Assembly: GCF_000739015.1 (NCBI RefSeq)
Contig: NZ_JPUG01000025.1
Span: 1 to 64,000 of the forward strand
Source: Microvirga sp. BSC39
Lineage (GTDB): Bacteria; Pseudomonadota; Alphaproteobacteria; Rhizobiales; Beijerinckiaceae
Length of the DNA stretch: 64,000 bases
Direction of reading: 5' to 3'
Positions within the stretch are counted from its first letter, which is position 1. Each line of letters starts with the position of its first letter. This document shows, piece after piece, positions 53,528-61,420 of the stretch. Both the position numbers and the translations under genes were made by a program. The notes below the pieces were generated by a model. That model was not told the origin of the DNA, did no database searches, and saw nothing but the letters and a program-made list of their open reading frames with translations.

Positions 53528-54018
53528 TCCGCTGGCTCATCCTGATCCCCTTCGCGCTTCTCATCGCCGTCGGCGCGAGCGGCACGTTCTTCCTCATTGC
53601 CTCCATGGTCGACCCGGTGATGGCGCTGCTGACCGGCGATACGCTCTTCGTCGGCTTCTGGTCGCTGCTCGATGCGGTCTTTGCGGCGGAAGATCCCGGA
53701 CCCATCGTGGAGGACGCCTTCCTGGCGGTCGGCCGGATCATGTTCACGCTGCTGATCTTCCCGCCCCTGCTGATTGCCATCGTCAGCGAGGTGCTGGGGA
53801 TGCGCAGCCTTCTCTGGCATGGGCTCGCCACAGGCGTGCTCACGGCGGCGGTGCCGTGGATCCTGCGCGGGCAGGCGCGGATCGCCAGCCCCGAGGAACT
53901 GCATGTGAGCCTCATTCTCGGGCTCACCGGCGCGGTGGCCGGCCTCGTCTACTGGGCCATCATCGGCGGGCGCGAGCCGAGGCGGTCCGAGTCTACCGGG
54001 CCGTCGTCAGGATCTTGA
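53524..54018 (+). CDS. Small integral membrane protein, unknown function
   Basis: 164 residues, four hydrophobic segments (about residues 4-27, 75-95, 99-117, 130-150) with an acidic loop EDPGPIVEDAF between the first two and a charged tail. The last segment GAVAGLVYWAIIGGRE resembles the end of the upstream protein. The start overlaps the upstream stop by 4 bases and the end overlaps the convergent LysE gene by 26 bases. Function unknown. Confidence 0.75.
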   Translation: MIRWLILIPFALLIAVGASGTFFLIASMVDPVMALLTGDTLFVGFWSLLDAVFAAEDPGPIVEDAFLAVGRIMFTLLIFPPLLIAIVSEVLGMRSLLWHGLATGVLTAAVPWILRGQARIASPEELHVSLILGLTGAVAGLVYWAIIGGREPRRSESTGPSSGS

Positions 54019-54631
54019 TGGCGAAGACCGAGAACAGGCCGGCGAAGGAATAGTCGATTCCCCGCATGAGCTTCGGACGGCCGCGCAGGAGCGCGATCAC
54101 CTTGTCGGCGCCCAGGATCATCAGGATGCCCATGGGAGCCGTGAGTACGATGAAGTAGAGCCCCAGGAACAGGAGCTTGTCGGCAGCATGGGGGTCCGCG
54201 GCGTTCACGAACTGCGGCAGGAAGGTCACGAAAAACAGCACCACCTTGGGATTCGTCAGGTTGATGCCGACCCCCATGAAGAAGGTCTTCCAGAACGGGA
54301 TCTCCGCCCGGCCCTCCTCCTTCACGCTCAGCGCCGAGCCGTTGCGCACCGCATCGAACGCCATCCACAGCAGGTAGAGCGCGCCGACGACTTTCAGCAC
54401 CGTGAAGGCGGTCACGGAGGCGGCGAGCAGCGCCGAGAGGCCGAGCGCCGCCAGCAGCGTATGAACGCCGCAGCCTGCCATCGCGCCCAGCATCGCGGCC
54501 ATGCCGGCCTTGCGCCCACCCGCCATGGTCTTGGCCAGGGAGAGGCTCATGTCCGGGCCCGGCGTGATGAACAGCAGGATGGCGGCGAGCGAGTAGGTGA
54601 GCAGGGTGCTGACGTCGGGCAGGAAGGTCAT
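53993..54631 (-). CDS. LysE/RhtB family amino-acid exporter
   Basis: 212 residues from the ATG at 54631 (MTFLPDVSTLLTYSLAAILLFITPGPDM); a longer frame to 54664 is not conserved. Five to six membrane spans with the family motifs FITPGPDMSLSLAKTMAGG and the NLTNPKVVLFFVTFLP stretch. Such proteins export homoserine, threonine or related amino acids. Together with the gene at 22947 it is the second LysE-type exporter in the window; the two are not close in sequence. Confidence 0.92.
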   Translation of the reverse strand: MTFLPDVSTLLTYSLAAILLFITPGPDMSLSLAKTMAGGRKAGMAAMLGAMAGCGVHTLLAALGLSALLAASVTAFTVLKVVGALYLLWMAFDAVRNGSALSVKEEGRAEIPFWKTFFMGVGINLTNPKVVLFFVTFLPQFVNAADPHAADKLLFLGLYFIVLTAPMGILMILGADKVIALLRGRPKLMRGIDYSFAGLFSVFAIKILTTAR

Positions 54632-54770
54632 GGAGCAAATCCAAGCGAAGGACGGCGGGATCATGCCTCAATCCCGTGTGCACGGCCACCCCAAAGCCGC
54701 TTGTTGAAACGCCGCCCCTGCTCCATGTGTTGATCCGGGCGGGGTAAGAAGAACCGCGAACAGGATAGAC

Positions 54771-55376
54771 ATGACCGCATTGCTCTCAGCCGCCCGGATC
54801 CGCTTAGGCCTGATGGGCCTGATCCTGGCGTTCGGATTGTCGGCCTGCGGCATCAACAACGTCCCGACCCTGGAGGAGCAGGCCAAGGCCGCCTGGAGCG
54901 AGGTGCAGAACCAGTATCAGCGCCGGGCCGATCTCATCCCGAACCTCGTCGAGACGGTCAAAGGCTTCGCCCAGCAGGAGCGCGAGGTGCTGACCCAGGT
55001 CACGGAAGCCCGCGCCCGCGCCACGCAGGTGCAGGTCGATGCCTCCACGGTCACGGACCCGGAGAAGTTCCGCCAGTTCCAGGAGGCGCAGAGCCAGCTC
55101 TCCGGTGCGCTCGGCCGCTTGCTCGCCACCGTCGAGCGCTATCCGGAACTGAAATCCAACGCCAACTTCCTAGCCCTGCAATCGCAGCTGGAGGGCACCG
55201 AGAACCGCATCGCCGTGGCGCGGCGCGACTACATCACGACCGTGCAGGCCTACAACACGGAGCTGCGCACGATTCCGGGCCGCTGGATCGCCTCCATCGT
55301 CTATCCCGATGCGAAGCCCATGGAGACGTTCACCGCAACGGCCGGATCGGACCGCCCGCCGCCGGTAAAGTTCTGA
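54771..55376 (+). CDS. LemA family lipoprotein
   Basis: 201 residues. The N-terminus has a lipobox-type signal peptide (LILAFGLSACGINN, Cys near residue 25). The LemA core is clear: EQAKAAWSEVQNQYQRRADLIPNLVETVKGFAQQEREVL and YPELKSNANFLALQSQLEGTENRIAVARRDY, an antiparallel helical bundle. LemA proteins are membrane-anchored and encoded with TPM-domain proteins, as here; their biochemical role is unknown. Confidence 0.95.
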   Translation: MTALLSAARIRLGLMGLILAFGLSACGINNVPTLEEQAKAAWSEVQNQYQRRADLIPNLVETVKGFAQQEREVLTQVTEARARATQVQVDASTVTDPEKFRQFQEAQSQLSGALGRLLATVERYPELKSNANFLALQSQLEGTENRIAVARRDYITTVQAYNTELRTIPGRWIASIVYPDAKPMETFTATAGSDRPPPVKF

Positions 55377-55394
55377 CGGAATGAGTGGCAGTAC

Positions 55395-55530
55395 GGCATG
55401 TCCCCTCCCCTTGCGGGGAGAGCCAGCCGCAGCAGCGGCCGGGTGGGGGTGCCGGCGATGAACTGGACCAGGGTGGCACTCTCACCTCCCTCTCCAGCTC
55501 TCCCCCACAAGGGGGAAGAGGGCAGCACAG
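55395..55530. repeat. Interspersed palindromic repeat within a coding region
   Basis: CCCCTCCCCTTGCGGGGAG at the left and CTCCCCCACAAGGGGGAAG at the right bracket CCGCAGCAGCGGCCGGGTGGGGGTG. Read on the minus strand it lines up with the element at 25411-25532 (CCCCCTTGTGGGG... GGCCGCTG...). It spans all start codons of the TPM gene. Confidence 0.7.
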
Positions 55531-56279
55531 CGTTTCTCATAGCTGTCATCGCGCTCTTCACCCTCCTCTCCTCCTTTCCCGCCCTCGCCCAGACCTTCCC
55601 GCCGCTGACCGCCCGCGTGGTCGATGCAGCCAATCTCCTCAAGCCCGAGGAGCGGGCAGCGCTTGAAGCAAAGCTGAAAGCTCATGAGGACAAGACCACG
55701 GATCAGGTGGTGGTCGCGACCCTGCGCTCGCTGGGAGGCTATGAGATCGAGGATTACGCCAACCGCCTGTTCCGGCACTGGCAGCTCGGCCAGAAGGGGA
55801 AGGACAACGGCGCGCTGCTTCTCGTGGCGCCGCAGGAACGCAAGGTGCGCATCGAGGTGGGTTACGGGCTGGAGGGCGCTCTCACCGATGCCCTGTCGAA
55901 GATCATCATCACAACGGCCATCGCGCCCCAGTTCCAGAAAGGCAATTTCGCGGGTGGCATCGATGCGGGAGTCGACGCCATGCTGTCGATTCTCACGGGC
56001 GATGCGGAGGAATGGCAGCGGCGGGCGCAGGTGCGTGAGGACAGCACCACCGCCATCGATCCGGTCATCGCCTTCGTCATCCTGCTGATCCTGTTCTTTC
56101 TGATCGCGCGCCAGATGGGGGCGGGCCGCAGGCGCGGCATCCGGCGAGGCCGCCATGGTCCTTGGATCGTCACCACCGGCGGGTGGGGAGGTGGCGGTGG
56201 AGGATGGTCCGGCGGGAGCGGCGGCTTCTCCGGAGGAGGTGGCTCGTCAGGCGGCGGCGGCGCTTCGGGGAGCTGGTAG
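55398..56279 (+). CDS. TPM domain protein (YgcG-like), N-terminus encoded by a repeat
   Basis: 293 residues from 55398, or 273 from the ATG at 55458. The conserved part starts with a signal peptide (LIAVIALFTLLSSFPALAQ) about 47 residues in, then the TPM domain (VDAANLLKPEERAALEAKLKAHEDKTTDQVVVATL, RKVRIEVGYGLEGALTDALS), a membrane span near residue 225 and a Gly/Ser-rich tail. Everything before the signal peptide is interspersed-repeat sequence, and no start codon lies between repeat and signal. The gene follows lemA by 21 bases, the usual lemA-TPM pairing. Confidence 0.85.
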   Translation: MSPPLAGRASRSSGRVGVPAMNWTRVALSPPSPALPHKGEEGSTAFLIAVIALFTLLSSFPALAQTFPPLTARVVDAANLLKPEERAALEAKLKAHEDKTTDQVVVATLRSLGGYEIEDYANRLFRHWQLGQKGKDNGALLLVAPQERKVRIEVGYGLEGALTDALSKIIITTAIAPQFQKGNFAGGIDAGVDAMLSILTGDAEEWQRRAQVREDSTTAIDPVIAFVILLILFFLIARQMGAGRRRGIRRGRHGPWIVTTGGWGGGGGGWSGGSGGFSGGGGSSGGGGASGSW

Positions 56280-56891
56280 ATGATTTCAACCGACGAACAG
56301 GCCCGTCTGGCCGGGGTGATTGGCGACGTGGAGCGCGAGACCTCCGGCGAGATCGTGCTCGTGATTGCCGAACAGGCCGGGCACTACCGCGCCATTCCCC
56401 TGCTCTGGGCAATGCTCGCGGGGCTTGTCACGCCCTGGCCGCTGATCTGGCTCACGGGCATCAGCACCTCGCGCATCTTCCTGATCCAGCTTGGGGTGGC
56501 TCTCGCATCGAGCCTTGTCCTCTCCTGGCCGAAGCTGCGCTTCGCCCTCGTGCCGCGCTCGATCAAGCATGCCCAGGCCCACGAGGCGGCCTCGCGCGAG
56601 TTCCTGCGGCGCGGGATGACCCGCACGCGGGAGAAGACCGGGGTGCTGATCTATCTGGCGCTGGCCGAGCACCATGCGGAAATTCTGGCCGATACAGGGG
56701 TCGCGGATCGGGTCGATCCGAGCATCTGGGCCGGTATCGTGGCGGACCTGACGGCCGCGATCCGCAACGACCGGATGATCGAAGGCTTGGAGGAGGCCAT
56801 CCGGCGCACGGGCGCGATCTTGGCCCAGCATGCTCCTCCCCACCTCGACGACGTGGACGAGCTGCCCAACAAGGTCATCCTGCTGGATTAA
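56280..56891 (+). CDS. TPM domain-containing membrane protein
   Basis: 203 residues. It begins with the TPM start ISTDEQARLAGVIGDVERETSGEIVLVIAEQAGHY, then has two membrane spans near residues 38-58 and 65-85 that interrupt the domain, followed by the rest of the fold (REKTGVLIYLALAEHHAEILADTGV). The ATG directly follows the upstream TAG, so it belongs to the lemA-TPM-TPM operon. Membrane stress or envelope roles are suggested for such operons but not shown. Confidence 0.88.
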   Translation: MISTDEQARLAGVIGDVERETSGEIVLVIAEQAGHYRAIPLLWAMLAGLVTPWPLIWLTGISTSRIFLIQLGVALASSLVLSWPKLRFALVPRSIKHAQAHEAASREFLRRGMTRTREKTGVLIYLALAEHHAEILADTGVADRVDPSIWAGIVADLTAAIRNDRMIEGLEEAIRRTGAILAQHAPPHLDDVDELPNKVILLD

Positions 56892-57625
56892 AGGCCTGGG
56901 CCCTTCGCGGCCCCCAGGATAAGGCCGGGCCGGGCTGCATCGGTGCCTTGCAGGAGCACCACATAGGCGTCGCCGCCCTTGCGGGCCATGTCGAGCGGCA
57001 CGTCGAAGCGGGCGGAGCCGCCGCGCCATTCGCCGACCCGGTTCAGGCCGCGCACCACATTAGCGTAGGTGATGGTCTTGCCGCGGTTCTCGCCGCGCTC
57101 GATCGGCACCGTCTGCGATCTCAGCACGGGCAGGATCCAGATCTCGGCCTCGCGCTGGGTGGTGTCGGGCGTCTCCTCGACGGTGATGGTGACCGTGTCG
57201 TTCTGCTCATCGATGACGACATTCACCGGCAGGGTCTTGCGCCCCTTCGTGGTGACCTGAATGGCCTTCTCGACCTGAGCCCGGTCGGACCCGATGGAGG
57301 ACTTCTTGCCGTTGACGATCATCTGCGGCGTGAAGACCTGCCGGTCGCTGCGGGAATGGGCATAGGCCTTCTGGCGCTCGGTGAAGGCCACATGGGCGAG
57401 CGTGTCCTTCCAACCCAGATAGTCCCAGTAATTGACCGGCAGCGACAGGGCGACGATGTCCGGCTGGCGGGAAAATTCGACCAGAAGCTCATCCGCCGGC
57501 GGGCAGGAGGAGCAGCCCTGGCTCGTGAAGAGTTCGACCACCGCGCGGGGTGGCTCCGCCCAGGCGGGCTGCAGGAAAGCGGCGAATGCAAGGGCCGCCA
57601 GGGTCGCTTTCAATTGGGATACCAT
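56888..57625 (-). CDS. DUF1223 domain-containing secreted protein
   Basis: 245 residues from the ATG at 57625 (MVSQLKATLAALAF). A signal peptide ends near QPAWAEPP. The thioredoxin-like DUF1223 core has the cysteine pair in LFTSQGCSSCPPADELL, VNYWDYLGWKDTLAHVAFTERQ and TPQMIVNG. A periplasmic redox role is suggested by the CSSC motif but the family is uncharacterised. Its stop shares the four bases TTAA with the stop of the convergent TPM gene. Confidence 0.92.
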   Translation of the reverse strand: MVSQLKATLAALAFAAFLQPAWAEPPRAVVELFTSQGCSSCPPADELLVEFSRQPDIVALSLPVNYWDYLGWKDTLAHVAFTERQKAYAHSRSDRQVFTPQMIVNGKKSSIGSDRAQVEKAIQVTTKGRKTLPVNVVIDEQNDTVTITVEETPDTTQREAEIWILPVLRSQTVPIERGENRGKTITYANVVRGLNRVGEWRGGSARFDVPLDMARKGGDAYVVLLQGTDAARPGLILGAAKGPGL

Positions 57626-57653
57626 GATGCCGCCATGGAACATGAATTCCGCC

Positions 57654-58601
57654 TCAAGGTGAACTCACGTTACCTTGAGCGGTTGCAGGCACCCGCCAAC
57701 GACGATGCATCCACAGCCATTGTTCCGGGTATTCCCGCACCCATTCCTCCACAACGGAGGTCATGGCCTGCATGGCGCCCTGCACGTTGATCTGGCCGTC
57801 CGGGTCGCGCGGCAGATCGAGCGGCGGCGTGAGCTGCAGGCGGAAGCGGTGGTTCGGCAGCCGGATCACCCGCACCCCATGAACCGGGCAGTCGAAGCGG
57901 CGGGCGAATTTTCCCAGGATCGGGTTCACCAGGGCCGGGCGGCCCATGAAGTTCACGATCACCCCGCGGGTGAAATGTTGGTCGATGAGCATGCCCAGAT
58001 GCCCGCCCTTCTCCAGCGCCCCCTGCATAGCGAAGGCCGCGCCCTGGCGGGCCGCTTCGAGATTGCCCATGGTCTCGCTTCGGATCTCGTGCAGCACGCG
58101 GGCGATGGCCGGATCGTTGGGTGCCCGGAACACCGCCGTGGTGTCGAGCCCGAAGCGGGCGGCGCAGATCGCCGGCAGTTCCCAATTGGCAAGATGGGCC
58201 GAGAAGATGAGGCCGGGCTTGCCGTCGTCCCTCAGGCTGAGGAAGTGGTCGATGCCGTCGACCTCGGTGCGGCCGGGGACATCGCTCTCCGGATCGAAGT
58301 CGAACAGGCGCCCGAGATGCGGGTATTCGCCGGCCGTGCGTCCAAGATTGTCCCAGGCGGCCATGGCGAGCGCCTTAACCTCAGCCCCGGACTTCTCTGG
58401 ATGGACCGCACGGATGTTGTTCAGCGCAGTCTTGTGTGCCTTGAGAAGGGGGCCGAAGGTGCGGGTGATGGCAGCGCCCACCGCGCCGGAGCGTTCGGGA
58501 CCCAGGGCGCGCGCCAGGCCGAAGACGCCGCGCACGACGCCGACCATGATCGTCTCCGTGAGGCGTGAGACGAGGCTGCGGGGGCGGTGGGGCTGCTGCA
58601 C
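57654..58601 (-). CDS. lpxXL: Lipid A lauroyl/very-long-chain acyltransferase (LpxL/LpxXL family)
   Basis: 315 residues from a GTG at 58601; no ATG lies upstream in frame. The HX4E acyltransferase motif is SAHLANWE, followed by VFRAPNDPAI and GHLGMLIDQHFTRGVIVNFMG, as in LpxL/HtrB proteins. Its place next to a zinc-type dehydrogenase, a FabG-like reductase and ketosynthases is that of lpxXL, which adds a 28-carbon hydroxylated chain to lipid A in rhizobia. Assignment to LpxXL rather than LpxL rests on this context. Confidence 0.88.
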   Translation of the reverse strand: MQQPHRPRSLVSRLTETIMVGVVRGVFGLARALGPERSGAVGAAITRTFGPLLKAHKTALNNIRAVHPEKSGAEVKALAMAAWDNLGRTAGEYPHLGRLFDFDPESDVPGRTEVDGIDHFLSLRDDGKPGLIFSAHLANWELPAICAARFGLDTTAVFRAPNDPAIARVLHEIRSETMGNLEAARQGAAFAMQGALEKGGHLGMLIDQHFTRGVIVNFMGRPALVNPILGKFARRFDCPVHGVRVIRLPNHRFRLQLTPPLDLPRDPDGQINVQGAMQAMTSVVEEWVREYPEQWLWMHRRWRVPATAQGNVSSP

Positions 58602-58709
58602 GTTGTCGGGATCCTGGCCTGAAAAGAAGCTCCCCGGGTCTTTTCGCGGAGAGACGGTTTCGTCAAGGTCTGCGGTCGCGGCTCATTGGCCGAGCGGCCG
58701 GCTTCCGGC

Positions 58710-59732
58710 TCAGAACGTCACGAGCACCTTGCCGAAGACCTTGCGGCCCTCGAGCCGCTCGAGGCCTTTCTGGAACTCGTCCAGGGGGAAGACCGCGTCG
58801 ATGACCGGGCTCATGCCTTGGGCCATCTTGTCGAGCGACTGGCTGATGTTCTCGATCCGGCAGCCGAAGGACCCGAAGATCCGGTATTGCTGCTGGAAGA
58901 GCTGCATCAGATTCATGGTGGTGGAGACGCCCGAGGTCGAGCCGCAGGTGACGAGGCGGCCGCCACGCTTGAGGCAGAGCAGCGAACCGTTCCAGGTCTC
59001 CGCGCCCACATGCTCGAACACCACGTCGACGCCCTTGCGCTTGGTCAGTCGCCGGACCTCGCCCTCGAAGCGCTCGGTGCGGTAGTTGACGACGTAATCG
59101 GCGCCCAGGGCCTTCGCCTTCTCGCCCTTCTCGTCGTCGCCCACCGTCGTGTAGACGGTGCAGCCGATGGCCTTGGCCATCTTGATCGCCGCCGTGCCGA
59201 TGCCGGAGCCGCCCGCATGGACGAGGATCGACTCGCCGGGCTCGAGCTTGGCGTTGTCGAACAGCATGTGCTGCACCGTACCGAAGCCGATGGGTGCGCA
59301 GGCCGCCTGCTCGAAGGAGACGCCCTGCGGCACCGGGATCACGAGGCGCTCGGGCCGGTTGATCAGCTCGCGGGCGAAGCCGTCGATGTGAAAGCCCATG
59401 ATGCCGGCGACGTTCTCGCACAGATTGTCCCAGCCCTTCCGGCAGGCGCTGCAATGGCCGCAGGTCTCGGCGCCGTACATGGTGACCGGGTCCCCCGCCT
59501 TGAACCGGGTGACGCCCTCGCCGACCGCCGCGATCTCGCCGGAAGCCTCGACGCCCACGGCCTGGGGCATCTTGCGCTTGGCGAACGCCATGCCGCGAAA
59601 GCCCCAGACGTCGAGGAAGTTCAGCGCCAGCGCCTTCACCCGCACCTGCACCTCGCCGGGCGCGGGCGGCGGCGGGGCGTCGATCTCGGTGAGGCGAAGG
59701 TCACGGTCGCCGAAGAGCTGGAGGGAGCGCAT
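58710..59732 (-). CDS. Zinc-binding dehydrogenase of the very-long-chain acyl cluster
   Basis: 340 residues, MRSLQLFGDRDLRLTEIDAP at the start. The MDR core is complete: LALNFLDVWGFRGMAF, GVEASGEI, a structural zinc cysteine set CGHCSACRKGWDNLC, PIGFGTVQHML and ILVHAGGSGIGTAAIKMA. An MDR enzyme of this type is encoded between fabF1XL and lpxXL in Rhizobium and may act as the enoyl-ACP reductase of C28 acyl synthesis; that role is inferred. lpxXL follows after 108 bases. Confidence 0.88.
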   Translation of the reverse strand: MRSLQLFGDRDLRLTEIDAPPPPAPGEVQVRVKALALNFLDVWGFRGMAFAKRKMPQAVGVEASGEIAAVGEGVTRFKAGDPVTMYGAETCGHCSACRKGWDNLCENVAGIMGFHIDGFARELINRPERLVIPVPQGVSFEQAACAPIGFGTVQHMLFDNAKLEPGESILVHAGGSGIGTAAIKMAKAIGCTVYTTVGDDEKGEKAKALGADYVVNYRTERFEGEVRRLTKRKGVDVVFEHVGAETWNGSLLCLKRGGRLVTCGSTSGVSTTMNLMQLFQQQYRIFGSFGCRIENISQSLDKMAQGMSPVIDAVFPLDEFQKGLERLEGRKVFGKVLVTF

Positions 59733-59750
59733 AAGCTGAAATCCTTGTCG

Positions 59751-59830
59751 TCGTCATCCCCGGACCTGTTCCAGGGATCTCCGTCTTGCTGGACAAAGAC
59801 GTGGATGGCCGGGACAAGCCCGGCCATGAC
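59751..59830. repeat. Intergenic palindromic repeat, left flank of the inserted pair
   Basis: CGTCATCCCCGGACCTG...CCAGGGATC followed by GACGTGGATGGCCGGGACAAGCCCGGCCATGACG. Same family as 12416-12500 and 27550-27595. Confidence 0.75.
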
Positions 59831-59910
59831 GTGGAGAAACTGTTTGCGGGGGCTTAAAGCGCGCTGGGGCGGATGGCAAGGTCCGTGGCCTCGACGCCCT
59901 ATCGACCTGC

Positions 59911-60717
59911 TCAGTCACGGATCGCAGCCAAGTATCGCTCGATGGAGCGGGTCATCGCCCCCTTTCCGTCCTGTGAGATATGCCGCTGTGCGGAGGTCCC
60001 GAAGATCCGCTCGAACGGGTAAGGAGCGACGGCCGCGCCGATCCGCTCCACGGCGGCGCGATTGAGCGGAATGGCGTTGGGATAGCTGCGCATGAAGCTG
60101 ACGTGGCGGCGATCCTGGAGAACCGAGATGCTGTCCCCCACGAACAGATCGCCCCGGCCCTCCGCGCCGCCTGCATGATGCAGCACCGTGCTGCCCTCGA
60201 AATGTCCGCCGGTGCGGATCAACGTGAAGCCTGATGCGATCTCCAGGGCTTCGCCCGACCAGAACCGGATTGCCTGGTGCCGATTCATGACCCACGACCG
60301 GTCATTCTTGTGCAGATAGACCGGCACACCGTCGAACGCTTCGCTCCACTCGCCCATCGCGGAGTAGAAATGCGGGTGCGAGATCGCAATGGCCTTGAGG
60401 CCACCCATGCGGCGGATGCGCTCGACCGCCTCCTCCGTCACGAGGGATATGCAATCCCACAGGATGGCGCCACTTCCCGCGGGTATCGCGAGCGCCCGTT
60501 GCCCAATGGCGAAATCAGGCTCGATCCCGATGCCGACAGGTCCTCCCTCCTCGTTGAAGACGTTGCGATGCCTCGCCCGCAATTCCTCGCAGGTCGTCCA
60601 TTTCTGTCCGGACCAACGCACACACTGGCGCTCGTCCTCGCAGATCGGGCAGGACGGTGGTGGCGCGGCCGTCTCGGCGAATTGGGTGCCGCACTGGATG
60701 CAGATGAACCGGGTCAT
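59911..60717 (-). CDS. MBL-fold hydrolase-like protein with N-terminal zinc ribbon
   Basis: 268 residues from the ATG at 60717 (MTRFICIQCGTQF); the longer frame to 60870 runs into the divergent gene. Residues 6-26 form a rubredoxin-like CxxC...CxxC zinc ribbon (CIQC, CPIC). The rest resembles a metallo-beta-lactamase fold, but the metal motif reads HPHFYS instead of HxHxDH, so the Asp-His pair is lost. Later ligands seem kept: His in TGGHFEGS and Asp in LFVGDSISV. A metal-1-only or altered catalytic centre is likely. Function unknown. Confidence 0.8.
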   Translation of the reverse strand: MTRFICIQCGTQFAETAAPPPSCPICEDERQCVRWSGQKWTTCEELRARHRNVFNEEGGPVGIGIEPDFAIGQRALAIPAGSGAILWDCISLVTEEAVERIRRMGGLKAIAISHPHFYSAMGEWSEAFDGVPVYLHKNDRSWVMNRHQAIRFWSGEALEIASGFTLIRTGGHFEGSTVLHHAGGAEGRGDLFVGDSISVLQDRRHVSFMRSYPNAIPLNRAAVERIGAAVAPYPFERIFGTSAQRHISQDGKGAMTRSIERYLAAIRD

Positions 60718-60851
60718 GGAGACTCCTGCAGAGCACGAGGTGAACTGCTTGACACTCAAGGGGCACGACCAGGAGTGACAAGCCGGATGAACGTTTCCTC
60801 GGCCTTTCCGGAGAGATATAACGATACAGGATTTGCACCAAGGATCAGCAC

Positions 60852-61355
60852 ATGCGTTCAGTCTTGGCAATACTTACCGGAACCCCCTCGTGGGTTTGGG
60901 GCGTCCTCGTGCTGATTGTCTACCTGGGCATGACGGCCTTGCACCCTGGCAGGAGAAGCCCTGTCGGTCTCAGCCTTGCGCCAGGGATCTTTCTGACGGT
61001 GGCGCTCGGCATGCTCCTCAGTTCGACGCGTCTTGGCGATATTCTCCCGCTCTGGCTGACGGGATGTCTCCTGGGCATCGGGATTGGCGCCGCCTGGGCC
61101 ATGGTTTTGCGGATCGGCATCGACCGGTCGCAAGGGATCGTCAGCATGCCCGGCACCGCGTTCTGGCTCGTGACCGGCCTCATCCTGTTCGGGATGCGCT
61201 ATTCCATCGAAGTCTACTTGGCTCTTAACCGCAATCTAACCCAGGAACCCCTTTGGATTCTTATGCCCTACATCATCGTAGGTCTCGGAGCCGGAATGAG
61301 CGTCGGCTGGTGGGCTGCCCTGATGACGCGCTATTTCCGCACCACTGGAGCGTGA
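60852..61355 (+). CDS. Small integral membrane protein, unknown function
   Basis: 167 residues with five hydrophobic segments. The start MRSVLAILTGTPSWVWGVLVLIVYLG (a TPxWVWxxL pattern) recalls the DUF6622 group, but I am not sure of that. A charged linker HPGRRSP follows the first span. No catalytic motif is seen. It is divergent from the MBL gene with 134 bases between starts, and both genes lie between two repeats inside the lipid A gene set. Confidence 0.75.
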   Translation: MRSVLAILTGTPSWVWGVLVLIVYLGMTALHPGRRSPVGLSLAPGIFLTVALGMLLSSTRLGDILPLWLTGCLLGIGIGAAWAMVLRIGIDRSQGIVSMPGTAFWLVTGLILFGMRYSIEVYLALNRNLTQEPLWILMPYIIVGLGAGMSVGWWAALMTRYFRTTGA

Positions 61356-61373
61356 TGGAAAAGGAACCATTCC

Positions 61374-61420
61374 TGTCTAGCGATCCCGGGTCGGCTTTAC
61401 CGTCCGGGATGACCGGGTTC
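61374..61420. repeat. Intergenic palindromic repeat, right flank of the inserted pair
   Basis: CTAGCGATCCCGGGTCGGC...CCGTCCGGGATGACC, of the same family as 12361 and 44569. It abuts the stop of the fabG-like gene. Confidence 0.65.
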
